Source: Limnomonas spitsbergensis (Eukaryota > Chlorophyta > Chlorophyceae > Chlamydomonadales). From it: a stretch of 64,000 nt of DNA. This document shows, piece after piece, positions 43,591 to 56,943 of the stretch. Every line of letters starts with the position of its first letter. Within the stretch, counting starts at the first letter, position 1. The notes under the pieces were generated by a model, which was not told where the DNA came from, searched no databases, and saw only the letters and a list, made by a program, of their open reading frames with translations. The stretch covers positions 3,580,001 to 3,644,000 of the forward strand of contig JAYJMM010000124.1 in the NCBI GenBank assembly GCA_037349105.1. The letters run 5' to 3'. Made by a program: the position numbers and the translations under genes.

Positions 43591-46500
43591 CAGCCATGCC
43601 AGGGCCAGTCACCAGTGCTTGCTCATCTGTTGTGCTTACTGACCACCTTACTCTGTTTTGTGCAGGGACCGTGGCCTGCAACATGCTGGTGCCATTGGCA
43701 TGTATGAAGCAGTATGAAGCATGCTGTGCTGCCACCGGACAGAACAGCGTTGCTGCACATGACCCATGACCTGGTGCGCATGACCCATGACCTGGATAGC
43801 ATTCACCATGCTCAACCTGTCGGTGCTGAGGCCGAACAGGATGGCATCACTTCGGGCAGCTCCAGTCAGCTTGCCAGGTCACATGCCAGGTAAGCTTCAA
43901 GCTTGTCGGCTGAACATGCGCATAGGTTCATCGTGGCTAGACAGGTGAAGGATATTTTTGCGCATTTCCTCCATTTGCTACCGTGACTACCATGGACCAT
44001 ACTGTTCAATTGAAGCCATGCCAGGGCAAGTGAAGGCCAATCGGCTGTGTTGACTGACCACCCTTTCATGTTTTGTGCAGTGGTGGCCTGCCCCATGCTG
44101 GTGCTTCTTGGTTAATGGGCGCCAATGCCGGCATTCAGGTTCAAGCCTCCATGGACCTCATCCCAGGCAATTATCTACACGCCAGGTCAGCAGCTGCACC
44201 CGCCATGCCTCCCTTCAAGGGTGCCGCCATGCTGTTGAACTACGAAGCAGGCAGTGCTGCCACCGCACAGTATGGCGTTGCTGCGGGCAAGGCCAGTCAA
44301 CAAGCCAGGGTACATGCCAGGTATGCTCGATGCTGGTAGGCTGGACATAGGCACCTGTTCATTATGGCTGGACAGCTGCTTTGTTGTAATGCGTGTTTTC
44401 ATTGTGATTCGTTACCGTGACTGCCATGGGCCATAATGCTCTACTGCAGCCATGCCATGGCCACTGCTTGCTCATCTGTTGTGCTCACTGACCACCTTAA
44501 TCTGTTTTGTGCAGGGACCATGGCCTTCACCATGCTGGTGCCATTGGCATGTAGTATGAAGCAGGCTGTGCTGCCACCGGACAGAACGACGTTGCTGCGC
44601 AGGACCCATGACCTGGTGAGCTTGATGCGGGTAGGCTGAACATGCACACAGGTTCAACTTGGCTTGATATTTGCTTGATTGATTGCGCATATCAATTGTT
44701 ACTGTGTTTGTTATGGGCCATACTGCTCCACTGAAGCCTTGCCAGGTCCAGTAAGGGCCATTCTCCTGTGCTGACTGAGCACCTATTTCTGCTGTGTGCA
44801 GGGATAGCATGCACCATGCTCAACCTGTCGGTGCTGCGGCCGAACAGGATGGCATCACTTCGGGCAGCTCCAGTCAGCTTGCCAGGTCACATGCCAGGTA
44901 AGCTTCAAGCTTGTCGGCTGAACATGCGCACAGGTTCATCGTGGCTAGACAGGTGAAGGATATTTTTGCGCATTTCCTCCATTTGTTACCGTGACTACCA
45001 TGGGCCATACTGTTCAATTGAAGTCATGCCAGGGCAAGTGAAGGCCAATCGGCTGTTTTGACTGACCACCCTTTCCTGTTTTGTGCTGCGGCCGAACAGG
45101 ATGGCATCACTTCGGGCAGCTCCAGTCAGCTTGCCAGGTCACATGCCACGTAAGCTTCAAGCTTGTCGGCTGAACATGCGCACAGGTTCATCGTGGCTAG
45201 ACAGGTGAAGGATATTTTTGCGCATTTCCTCCATTTGTTACCGTGACTACCATGGGCCATACTGTTCAATTGAAGTCATGCCAGGGCAAGTGAAGGCCAA
45301 TCGGCTGTTTTGACTGACCACCCTTTCCTGTTTTGTGCAGTGGTGGCCTGCCCCATGCTGGTGCTTCTTGGTTAATGGGCGCCAATGCCAGCATTCAGGT
45401 TCAAGCCTCCATGGACCTCATCCCAGGCAATTATCTACACGCCAGGTCAGCAGCTGCACCCGCCATGCCTCCCTTCAAGGGTGCCGCCATGCTGTTGAAC
45501 TACGAAGCAGGCAGTGCTGCCACCGCACAGTATGGCGTTGCTGCGGGCAAGGCCAGTCAACAAGCCAGGGTACATGCCAGGTATGCTCGATGCTGGTAGG
45601 CTGGACATAGGCACCTGTTCATTATGGCTGGACAGCTGCTTTGTTGTAATGCGTGTTTTCATTGTGATTCGTTACCGTGACTGCCATGGGCCATAATGCT
45701 CTACTGCAGCCATGCCATGGCCACTGCTTGCTCATCTGTTGTGCTCACTGACCACCTTAATCTGTTTTGTGCAGGGACCATGGCCTTCACCATGCTGGTG
45801 TCATTGGCATGTAGTATGAAGCAGGCTGTGCTGCCACCGGACAGAACGACGTTGCTGCGCAGGACCCATGACCTGGTGAGCTTGATGCGGGTAGGCTGAA
45901 CATGCACACAGGTTCAACTTGGCTTGATATTTGCTTGATTGATTGCGCATATCAATTGTTACTGTGTTTGTTATGGGCCATACTGCTCCACTGAAGCCTT
46001 GCCAGGTCCAGTGAGGGCCATTCTCCTGTGCTGACTGAGCACCTATTTCTGCTGTGTGCAGGGATAGCATGCACCATGCTCAACCTGTCGGTGCTGCGGC
46101 CGAACAGGATGGCATCACTTCGGGCAGCTCCAGTCAGCTTGCCAGGTCACATGCCAGGTAAGCGTCAAGCTTGTCGGCTGAACATGCGCACAGGTTCATC
46201 GTGGCTAGACAGGTGAAGGATATTTTTGCGCATTTCCTCCATTTGTTACCGTGACTACCATGGGCCATACTGTTCAATTGAAGTCATGCCAGGGCAAGTG
46301 AAGGCCAATCGGCTGTTTTGACTGACCACCCTTTCCTGTTTTGTGCAGTGGTGGCCTGCCCCATGCTGGTGCTTCTTGGTCATTGGGCGCCAATGCCGGC
46401 ATTCAGGTTTAAGCCTCCATGGACCTCATCCCAGGCAGTTATCTACACGCCAGGTCAGCAGCTGCACCCGCCATGCCTCCCTTCAGGAGTGCCGCCATGC

Positions 46501-49500
46501 TGTTGAACTACGAAGCAGGCAGTGCTGCCACCGCATAGTATGGCGTTGCTGCGGGCAAGGCCAGTCAACAAGCCAGGGTACATGCCAGGTATGCTCGATG
46601 CTGGTAGGCTGGACATAGGCACCTGTTCATTATGGCTGGACAGCTGCTTTGTTGTAATGCGTGTTTTCATTGTGATTCGTTACCATGACTGCCATGGGCC
46701 ATAATGCTCTACTGCAGCCATGCCATGGCCACTGCTTGCTCATCTGTTGTGCTTACTGACCACCTTAATCTGTTTTGTGCAGGGACCATGGCCTTCACCA
46801 TGCTGGTGTCATTGGCATGTAGTATGAAGCAGGCTGTGCTGCCACCGGACAGAACGGCGTTGCTGCGCAGGACCCATGACCTGTTGAGCTTGATGCGGGT
46901 AGGCTGAACATGCACACAGGTTCAACTTGGCTTGATATTTGCTTGATTGATTGCGCATTTCATTTGTTACCGTGTTTGTTATGGGCCATACTGCTCCACT
47001 GAAGCCATGCCAGGTCCATTGAGGGCCATTCTCCTGTGCTGACTGAGCACCTATTTCTGCTGTGTGCAGGGATAGCATGCACCATGCTCAACCTGTCGGT
47101 GCTGCGGCCGAACAGGATGGCATCACTTCGGGCAGCTCCAGTCAGCTTGCCAGGTCACATGCCACGTAAGCTTCAAGCTTGTCGGCTGAACATGCGCACA
47201 GGTTCATCGTGGCTAGACAGGTGAAGGATATTTTTGCGCAATTCCTCCATTTGTTACCGGACTACCATGGGCCATACTGTTCAATTGAAGTCATGTCAGG
47301 GCAAGTGAAGGCCAATCGGCTGTGTTGACAGACCACCCTTTCCTGTTTTGTGCTGCGGCCGAACAGGATGGCATCACTTCGGGCAGCTCCAGTCAGCTTG
47401 CCAGGTCACATGCCACGTAAGCTTCAAGCTTGTCGGCTGAACATGCGCACAGGTTCATCGTGGCTAGACAGGTGAAGGATATTTTTGCGCAATTCCTCCA
47501 TTTGTTACCGTGACTACCATGGGCCATACTGTTCAATTGAAGTCATGTCAGGGCAAGTGAAGGCCAATCGGCTGTGTTGACAGACCACCCTTTCCTGTTT
47601 TGTGCAGTGGTGGCCTGTCCCATGCTGGTGCTTCTTGGTTAATGGGCGCCAATGCCAGCATTCAGGTTTAAGCCTCCATGGACCTCATCCCAGGCAGTCA
47701 TCTACACGCCAGGTCAGCAGCTGCACCCGCCATGCCTCCCTTCAGGAGTGCCGCCACGTGGCGGCACTCCTGGCGGCACTACGAAGCAGGCAGTGCTGCC
47801 ACCGCATAGTATGGCGTTGCTGCGGGCAAGGCCAGTCAACAAGCCAGGGTACATGCCAGGTATGCTCGATGCTGGTAGGCTGGACATAGGCACCTGTTCA
47901 TTATGGCTGGACAGCTGCTTTGTTGTAATGCGTGTTTTCATTGTGATTCGTTACCATGACTGCCATGGGCCATAATGCTCTACTGCAGCCATGCCATGGC
48001 CACTGCTTGCTCATCTGTTGTGCTTACTGACCACCTTAATCTGTTTTGTGCAGGGACCATGGCCTTCACCATGCTGGTGTCATTGGCATGTAGTATGAAG
48101 CAGGCTGTGCTGCCACCGGACAGAACGGCGTTGCTGCGCAGGACCCATGACCTGGTGAGCTTGATGCGGGTAGGCTGAACATGCACACAGGTTCAACTTG
48201 GCTTGATATTTGCTTGATTGATTGCGCATTTCATTTGTTACCGTGTTTGTTATGGGCCATACTGCTCCACTGAAGCCATGCCAGGTCCATTGAGGGCCAT
48301 TCTCCTGTGCTGACTGAGCACCTATTTCTGCTGTGTGCAGGGATAGCATGCACCATGCTCAACCTGTCGGTGCTGCGGCCGAACAGGATGGCATCACTTC
48401 GGGTAGCTCCAGTCAGCTTGCCAGGTCACATGCCACGTAAGCTTCAAGGTGGTCGGCTGAACATGCGCACAGGTTCATCGTGGCTAGACAGGTGAAGGAT
48501 ATTTTTGCGCAATTCCTCCATTTGTTACCGGACTACCATGGGCCATACTGTTCAATTGAAGTCATGTCAGGGCAAGTGAAGGCCAATCGGCTGTGTTGAC
48601 AGACCACCCTTTCCTGTTTTGTGCAGTGGTGGCCTGTCCCATGCTGGTGCTTCTTGGTTAATGGGCGCCAATGCCAGCATTCAGGTTTAAGCCTCCATGG
48701 ACCTCATCCCAGGCAGTCATCTACACGCCAGGTCAGCAGCTGCACCCGCCATGCCTCCCTTCAGGAGTGCCGCCACGTGGCGGCACTCCTGGCGGCACTA
48801 CGAAGCAGGCAGTGCTGCCACCGCATAGTATGGCGTTGCTGCGGGCAAGGCCAGTCAACAAGCCAGGGTACATGCCAGGTATGCTCGATGCTGGTAGGCT
48901 GGACATAGGCACCTGTTCATTATGGCTGGACAGCTGCTTTGTTGTAATGCGTGTTTTCATTGTGATTCGTTACCGTGACTGCCATGGGCCATAATGCTCT
49001 ACTGCAGCCATGCCATGGCCACTGCTTGCTCATCTGTTGTGCTCACTGACCACCTTAATCTGTTTTGTGCAGGGACCATGGCCTTCACCATGCTGGTGTC
49101 ATTGGCATGTAGTATGAAGCAGGCTGTGCTGCCACCGGACAGAACGACGTTGCTGCGCAGGACCCATGACCTGGTGAGCTTGATGCGGGTAGGCTGAACA
49201 TGCACACAGGTTCAACTTGGCTTGATATTTGCTTGATTGATTGCGCATATCAATTGTTACCGTGTTTGTTATGGGCCATACTGCTCCACTGAAGCCTTGC
49301 CAGGTCCAGTGAGGGCCATTCTCCTGTGCTGACTGAGCACCTATTTCTGCTGTGTGCAGGGATAGCATGCACCATGCTCAACCTGTCGGTGCTGCAGCCG
49401 AACAGGATGGCATCACTTCGGGCAGCTCCAGTCAGCTTGCCAGGTCACATGCCACGTAAGCTTCAAGCTTGTCGGCTGAACATGCGCACAGGTTCATCGT

Positions 49501-52500
49501 GGTTAGACAGGTGAAGGATATTTTTGCGCAATTCCTCCATTTGTTACCGGACTACCATGGGCCATACTGTTCAATTGAAGTCATGTCAGGGCAAGTGAAG
49601 GCCAATCGGCTGTGTTGACAGACCACCCTTTCCTGTTTTGTGCTGCGGCCGAACAGGATGGCATCACTTCGGGCAGCTCCAGTCAGCTTGCCAGGTCACA
49701 TGCCACGTAAGCTTCAAGCTTGTCGGCTGAACATGCGCACAGGTTCATCGTGGTTAGACAGGTGAAGGATATTTTTGCGCATTTCCTCCATTTGTTACCG
49801 TGACTACCATGGGCCATACTGTTCAATTGAAGTCATGCCAGGGCAAGTGAAGGCCAATCGGCTGTTTTGACTGACCACCCTTTCCTGTTTTGTGCAGTGG
49901 TGGCCTGCCCCATGCTGGTGCTTCTTGGTTAATGGGCGCCAATGCCGGCATTCAGGTTTAAGCCTCCATGGACCTCATCCCAGGCAGTTATCTACACGCC
50001 AGGTCAGCAGCTGCACCCGCCATGCCTCCCTTCAGGAGTGCCGCCATGCTGTTGAACTACGAAGCAGGCAGTGCTGCCACCGCATAGTATGGCGTTGCTG
50101 CGGGCAAGGCCAGTCAACAAGCCAGGGTACATGCCAGGTATGCTCGATGCTGGTAGGCTGGACATAGGCACCTGTTCATTATGGCTGGACAGCTGCTTTG
50201 TTGTAATGCGTGTTTTCATTGTGATTCGTTACCGTGACTGCCATGGGCCATAATGCTCTACTGCAGCCATGCCATGGCCACTGCTTGCTCATCTGTTGTG
50301 CTCACTGACCACCTTAATCTGTTTTGTGCAGGGACCATGGCCTTCACCATGCTGGTGTCATTGGCATGTAGTATGAAGCAGGCTGTGCTGCCACCGGACA
50401 GAACGACGTTGCTGCGCAGGACCCATGACCTGGTGAGCTTGATGCGGGTAGGCTGAACATGCACACAGGTTCAACTTGGCTTGATATTTGCTTGATTGAT
50501 TGCGCATATCAATTGTTACCGTGTTTGTTATGGGCCATACTGCTCCACTGAAGCCTTGCCAGGTCCAGTGAGGGCCATTCTCCTGTGCTGACTGAGCACC
50601 TATTTCTGCTGTGTGCAGGGATAGCATGCACCATGCTCAACCTGTCGGTGCTGCAGCCGAACAGGATGGCATCACTTCGGGCAGCTCCAGTCAGCTTGCC
50701 AGGTCACATGCCACGTAAGCTTCAAGCTTGTCGGCTGAACATGCGCACAGGTTCATCGTGGTTAGACAGGTGAAGGATATTTTTGCGCAATTCCTCCATT
50801 TGTTACCGGACTACCATGGGCCATACTGTTCAATTGAAGTCATGTCAGGGCAAGTGAAGGCCAATCGGCTGTGTTGACAGACCACCCTTTCCTGTTTTGT
50901 GCTGCGGCCGAACAGGATGGCATCACTTCGGGCAGCTCCAGTCAGCTTGCCAGGTCACATGCCACGTAAGCTTCAAGCTTGTCGGCTGAACATGCGCACA
51001 GGTTCATCGTGGTTAGACAGGTGAAGGATATTTTTGCGCAATTCCTCCATTTGTTACCGTGACTACCATGGGCCATACTGTTCAATTGAAGTCATGTCAG
51101 GGCAAGTGAAGGCCAATCGGCTGTGTTGACAGACCACCCTTTCCTGTTTTGTGCAGTGGTGGCCTGTCCCATGCTGGTGCTTCTTGGTTAATGGGCGCCA
51201 ATGCCAGCATTCAGGTTTAAGCCTCCATGGACCTCATCCCAGGCAGTCATCTACACGCCAGGTCAGCAGCTGCACCCGCCATGCCTCCCTTCAGGAGTGC
51301 TGCCACGTGGCGGCACTCCTGGCGGCACTACGAAGCAGGCAGTGCTGCCACCGCATAGTATGGCGTTGCTGCGGGCAAGGCCAGTCAACAAGCCAGGGTA
51401 CATGCCAGGTATGCTCGATGCTGGTAGGCTGGACATAGGCACCTGTTCATTATGGCTGGACAGCTGCTTTGTTGTAATGCGTGTTTTCATTGTGATTCGT
51501 TACCATGACTGCCATGGGCCATAATGCTCTACTGCAGCCATGCCATGGCCACTGCTTGCTCATCTGTTGTGCTTACTGACCACCTTAATCTGTTTTGTGC
51601 AGGGACCATGGCCTTCACCATGCTGGTGCCATTGGCATGTAGTATGAAGCAGGCTGTGCTGCCACCGGACAGAACGGCGTTGCTGCGCAGGACCCATGAC
51701 CTGTTGAGCTTGATGCGGGTAGGCTGAACATGCACACAGGTTCAACTTGGCTTGATATTTGCTTGATTGATTGCGCATTTCATTTGTTACCGTGTTTGTT
51801 ATGGGCCATACTGCTCCACTGAAGCCATGCCAGGTCCATTGAGGGCCATTCTCCTGTGCTGACTGAGCACCTATTTCTGCTGTGTGCAGGGATAGCATGC
51901 ACCATGCTCAACCTGTCGGTGCTGCGGCCGAACAGGATGGCATCACTTCGGGCAGCTCCAGTCAGCTTGCCAGGTCACATGCCACGTAAGCTTCAAGCTT
52001 GTCGGCTGAACATGCGCACAGGTTCATCGTGGCTAGACAGGTGAAGGATATTTTTGCGCAATTCCTCCATTTGTTACCGGACTACCATGGGCCATACTGT
52101 TCAATTGAAGTCATGTCAGGGCAAGTGAAGGCCAATCGGCTGTGTTGACAGACCACCCTTTCCTGTTTTGTGCTGCGGCCGAACAGGATGGCATCACTTC
52201 GGGCAGCTCCAGTCAGCTTGCCAGGTCACATGCCACGTAAGCTTCAAGCTTGTCGGCTGAACATGCGCACAGGTTCATCGTGGCTAGACAGGTGAAGGAT
52301 ATTTTTGCGCAATTCCTCCATTTGTTACCGTGACTACCATGGGCCATACTGTTCAATTGAAGTCATGTCAGGGCAAGTGAAGGCCAATCGGCTGTGTTGA
52401 CAGACCACCCTTTCCTGTTTTGTGCTGCGGCCGAACAGGATGGCATCACTTCGGGCAGCTCCAGTCAGCTTGCCAGGTCACATGCCACGTAAGCTTCAAG

Positions 52501-54470
52501 CTTGTCGGCTGAACATGCGCACAGGTTCATCGTGGCTAGACAGGTGAAGGATATTTTTGCGCAATTCCTCCATTTGTTACCGTGACTACCATGGGCCATA
52601 CTGTTCAATTGAAGTCATGTCAGGGCAAGTGAAGGCCAATCGGCTGTGTTGACAGACCACCCTTTCCTGTTTTGTGCAGTGGTGGCCTGTCCCATGCTGG
52701 TGCTTCTTGGTTAATGGGCGCCAATGCCAGCATTCAGGTTTAAGCCTCCATGGACCTCATCCCAGGCAGTCATCTACACGCCAGGTCAGCAGCTGCACCC
52801 GCCATGCCTCCCTTCAGGAGTGCCGCCACGTGGCGGCACTCCTGGCGGCACTACGAAGCAGGCAGTGCTGCCACCGCATAGTATGGCGTTGCTGCGGGCA
52901 AGGCCAGTCAACAAGCCAGGGTACATGCCAGGTATGCTCGATGCTGGTAGGCTGGACATAGGCACCTGTTCATTATGGCTGGACAGCTGCTTTGTTGTAA
53001 TGCGTGTTTTCATTGTGATTCGTTACCATGACTGCCATGGGCCATAATGCTCTACTGCAGCCATGCCATGGCCACTGCTTGCTCATCTGTTGTGCTTACT
53101 GACCACCTTAATCTGTTTTGTGCAGGGACCATGGCCTTCACCATGCTGGTGTCATTGGCATGTAGTATGAAGCAGGCTGTGCTGCCACCGGACAGAACGG
53201 CGTTGCTGCGCAGGACCCATGACCTGGTGAGCTTGATGCGGGTAGGCTGAACATGCACACAGGTTCAACTTGGCTTGATATTTGCTTGATTGATTGCGCA
53301 TTTCATTTGTTACCGTGTTTGTTATGGGCCATACTGCTCCACTGAAGCCATGCCAGGTCCATTGAGGGCCATTCTCCTGTGCTGACTGAGCACCTATTTC
53401 TGCTGTGTGCAGGGATAGCATGCACCATGCTCAACCTGTCGGTGCTGCGGCCGAACAGGATGGCATCACTTCGGGTAGCTCCAGTCAGCTTGCCAGGTCA
53501 CATGCCACGTAAGCTTCAAGCTTGTCGGCTGAACATGCGCACAGGTTCATCGTGGCTAGACAGGTGAAGGATATTTTTGCGCAATTCCTCCATTTGTTAC
53601 CGGACTACCATGGGCCATACTGTTCAATTGAAGTCATGTCAGGGCAAGTGAAGGCCAATCGGCTGTGTTGACAGACCACCCTTTCCTGTTTTGTGCAGTG
53701 GTGGCCTGTCCCATGCTGGTGCTTCTTGGTTAATGGGCGCCAATGCCAGCATTCAGGTTTAAGCCTCCATGGACCTCATCCCAGGCAGTCATCTACACGC
53801 CAGGTCAGCAGCTGCACCCGCCATGCCTCCCTTCAGGAGTGCCGCCACGTGGCGGCACTCCTGGCGGCACTACGAAGCAGGCAGTGCTGCCACCGCATAG
53901 TATGGCGTTGCTGCGGGCAAGGCCAGTCAACAAGCCAGGGTACATGCCAGGTATGCTCGATGCTGGTAGGCTGGACATAGGCACCTGTTCATTATGGCTG
54001 GACAGCTGCTTTGTTGTAATGCGTGTTTTCATTGTGATTCGTTACCATGACTGCCATGGGCCATAATGCTCTACTGCAGCCATGCCATGGCCACTGCTTG
54101 CTCATCTGTTGTGCTTACTGACCACCTTAATCTGTTTTGTGCAGGGACCATGGCCTTCACCATGCTGGTGCCATTGGCATGTAGTATGAAGCAGGCTGTG
54201 CTGCCACCGGACAGAACGGCGTTGCTGCGCAGGACCCATGACCTGGTGAGCTTGATGCGGGTAGGCTGAACATGCACACAAGTTCAACTTGGCTTGATAT
54301 TTGCTTGATTGATTGCGCATTTCATTTGTTACCGTATTTGTTATGGGCCATACTGCTCCACTGAAGCCATGCCAGGTCCATTGAGGGCCATTCTCCTGTG
54401 CTGACTGAGCACCTATTTCTGCTGTGTGCAGGGATAGCATGCACCATGCTCAACCTGTCGGTGCTGCGGC
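43591..54470 (+). repeat. Array of tandemly duplicated exon-intron cassettes
   Basis: Blocks of 1008-1523 bp repeat nine times, each made of sub-units of about 250-430 bp. Every sub-unit has a ...GTTTTGTGCAG or GCTGTGTGCAG acceptor, an exon-like core and a donor such as CCAG|GTAAGC, CCAG|GTATGC or CTG|GTGAGC. In one phase the cores share sense: the D core (44081-44320, exactly 240 nt) reads GGLPHAGASWLMGANAGIQ and ends QQARVHAR; the C core (44802-44897, 96 nt) reads MHHAQPVGAAAEQDGITSGS and ends QLARSHAR. Both are phase 2 at each end, so they could be joined in any number. D cores at 44081 and 45341 are open; the seven later copies carry TAA and TAG at two fixed codons. B cores (for example 44515) are degenerate. 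Confidence 0.75.
44081..44320 (+). CDS. Intact D-type exon of the array
   Basis: An 80-codon exon candidate with acceptor TTTTGTGCAG and donor TGCCAG|GTATGC, phase 2 at both ends. It contains two related halves: one ending GNYLHAR, the other YEAGSAATAQYGVAAGKASQ and ending RVHAR. The internal CCAG|GTCAGC after LHAR is a possible alternative donor. Ala, Gly and Gln rich, no recognised domain. A near-identical intact copy lies at 45341-45580. Confidence 0.45.
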
Positions 54471-54474
54471 CGAA

Positions 54475-54780
54475 CAGGAACGGTCCTATCGCCTACTCTC
54501 CTCCATCAGTCCTTCCTCCCTCTCCCCCTACACATCTGTCCTACTTTCTCATCTCCTCCCTCTCCTCTTCCACCTCCCCCTTCCTCCTCCTTCTCATCCT
54601 TCACCCTCCCACCGGAAGCACGGAGGCCTTCTGTCCGTCACAAACGTCCCATCATCTCGTTACTATCGCCTACTCTCCTCCATCTCTCCTTCCTCCCTCT
54701 CCCCATACACATCTGTACTACTGTCGCATCTCCTCCCTCTCCCCATCCTCCTCCCCCTTCCTCCTCCTCCTCTTTTTCTG
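54475..54780. repeat. CT-rich low-complexity block, imperfect duplication
   Basis: CTCCTCC/TCTCC-rich sequence in two related halves (CCTATCGCCTACTCTCCTCC-like near 54484 and TACTATCGCCTACTCTCCTCC-like near 54660, about 177 bp apart). It joins the broken end of the last exon cassette to the 62-bp array. Confidence 0.7.
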
Positions 54781-56405
54781 ACCCTGTCTGGCCCCACGGA
54801 TTATTGGCAGCGGCAGAATAGAGCTTTTAGTAGCTTTTGCTGTCTCTGTCTGGCCCCACGGATTATTGGCAGCGGCAGAATAGAGCTTTCAGTAGCTTTT
54901 GCTGACCCTGTCTGGCCCCACGGATTATTGGCAGCGGCAGAATAGAGCTTTCAGTAGCTTTTGCTGACCCTGTCTGGCCCCACGGATTATTGGCAGCGGC
55001 AGAATAGAGCTTTCAGTAGCTTTTGCTGTCCCTGTCTGGCCCCACGGATTATTGGCAGCGGCATAATAGAGCTTTCAGTAGCTTTTGCTGACCCTGTCTG
55101 GCCCCACGGATTATTGGCAGCGGCAGAATAGAGCTTTTAGTAGCTTTTGCTGTCTCTGTCTGGCCCCACGGATTATTGGCAGTGGCAGAATAGAGCTTTC
55201 AGTAGCTTTGCTGACCCTGTTTGGCCCCACGGATTATTGGCAGCGGCAGAATAGAGCTTTCAGTAGCTTTTGCTGACCCTGTCTGGCCCCACGGATTATT
55301 GGCAGCGGCAGAATAGAGCTTTCAGTAGCTTTTGCTGACCCTGTCTGGCCCCACGGATTATTGGCAGCGGCAGAATAGAGCTTTCAGTAGCTTTTGCTGA
55401 CCCTGTCTGGCCCCACGGATTATTGGCAGCGGCAGAATAGAGCTTTCAGTAGCTTTTGCTGACCCTATCTGGCCCCACGGATTATTGGCAGCGGCAGAAT
55501 AGAGCTTTCAGTAGCTTTGCTGACCCTGTTTGGCCCCACGGATTATTGGCAGCGGCAGAATAGAGCTTTCAGTAGCTTTTGCTGACCCTGTCTGGCCCCA
55601 CGGATTATTGGCAGCGGCAGAATAGAGCTTTCAGTAGCTTTTGCTGACCCTGTCTGGCCCCACGGATTATTGGCAGCGGCAGAATAGAGCTTTCAGTAGC
55701 TTTTGCTGACCCTGTCTGGCCCCACGGATTATTGGCAGCGGCAGAATAGAGCTTTCAGTAGCTTTTGCTGACCCTATCTGGCCCCACGGATTATTGGCAG
55801 CGGCAGAATAGAGCTTTCAGTAGCTTTTGCTGACCCTGTCTGGCCCCACGGATTATTGGCAGCGGCAGAATAGAGCTTTCAGTAGCTTTTGCTGTCTCTG
55901 TCTGGCCCCACGGATTATTGGCAGCGGCAGAATAGAGCTTTCAGTAGCTTTTGCTGTCTCTGTCTGGCCCCACGGATTATTGGCAGCGGCAGAATAGAGC
56001 TTTCAGTAGCTTTTGCTGACCCTGTCTGGCCCCACGGATTATTGGCAGCGGCATCAATAGAGCTTTCAGTAGCTTTTGCTGTCTCTGTCTGGCCCCACGG
56101 ATTATTGGCAGCGGCATCAATAGAGCTTTTAGTAGCTTTTGCTGTCTCTGTCCGGCCCCACGGATTATTGGTAGCGGCAGAATAGAGCTTTCAGTAGCTT
56201 TTGCTGTCTCTGTTTGGCCCCACGGATTATTGTCAGCGGCAGAATAGAGCTTTCAGTAGCTTTTGCTGTCCCTGCCTGGCCCCACGGATTATTGGCAGCG
56301 GCATCAATAGAGCTTTCAGTAGCTTTTGCTGTCCTTGTCTGGCCCCATGGATTATTGGCAGCGGCATCAATAGAGCTTTCAGTAGCTTTTGCTGTCCCTG
56401 TCCAG
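54781..56405. repeat. 62-bp minisatellite array
   Basis: About 26 units of 62 bp contain TCTGGCCCCACGGATTATTG, GCAGCGGCAGAATAGAGC and TTTCAGTAGCTTTTGCTG (unit starts 54901, 54963). Variants include CATCAATAG in place of AGAATAG and a one-base shorter unit. A block of units recurs in the same order, as the two short units near 55205 and 55512 show. Peptides such as WPHGLLAAAE are by-products. Confidence 0.92.
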
Positions 56406-56499
56406 CCTCTAAACCCTATTAACCTTGAACTAGCACATGAACCCTATAACCGCCGAACCCGCCCCTAAACCCTATCAACCCTATGACGGTGGGACTACC

Positions 56500-56943
56500 A
56501 TGCCCAGAGCACATTAATGGGTTTACCTGATTTGGTTGGCCCACGGTGGGTAAGCCACGCTATGAAATGATGGGTCTACCATGGTGTGGTCATGTAGCGT
56601 GGGTGTAACCATCCCGGAGTTCCCTCTGTGGGTCCCCCCATGTGGGGATCCCCGTGATGGTCAGACGACCGTGGGTCAGCCTATCGCTGATGCCCCACTG
56701 TGGGTCTCCCCCACGTGGGGATCCCCACGATATGGGACCATGAGTGGTACCGCCCATCGCGAAAGCCCAGTGTGGGGGAATCCTCTCACTTGGACCCACC
56801 GTGGGAGTATCCCATCAGACATACCCCACTGATGCCAACCCATGACGGAGCCCTACGACATGTATCCCCACGGTGGGGATACCCACTGGGTTTGGCCAAT
56901 TCCCAGTGGGGCGGCCCACGGTGGCCGGCGCCACACCAATGTC
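56500..56943. repeat. E2 right subterminal GTGGG/CCCAC-rich region
   Basis: Irregular repeats of CCCACGGTGGG, CCCACGTGGGGATCCCC and GATGGGTCTACC, many individually palindromic, run up to the right TIR. They parallel the left side of E2 and both ends of E1. Short frames are by-products. Confidence 0.75.

Noticed and set aside
54781..56468. Forward frames giving WPHGLLAAAE repeats as a repeat protein
   Set aside because: The 62-bp period is not a multiple of three, frames shift between units, and no splice or start context exists.
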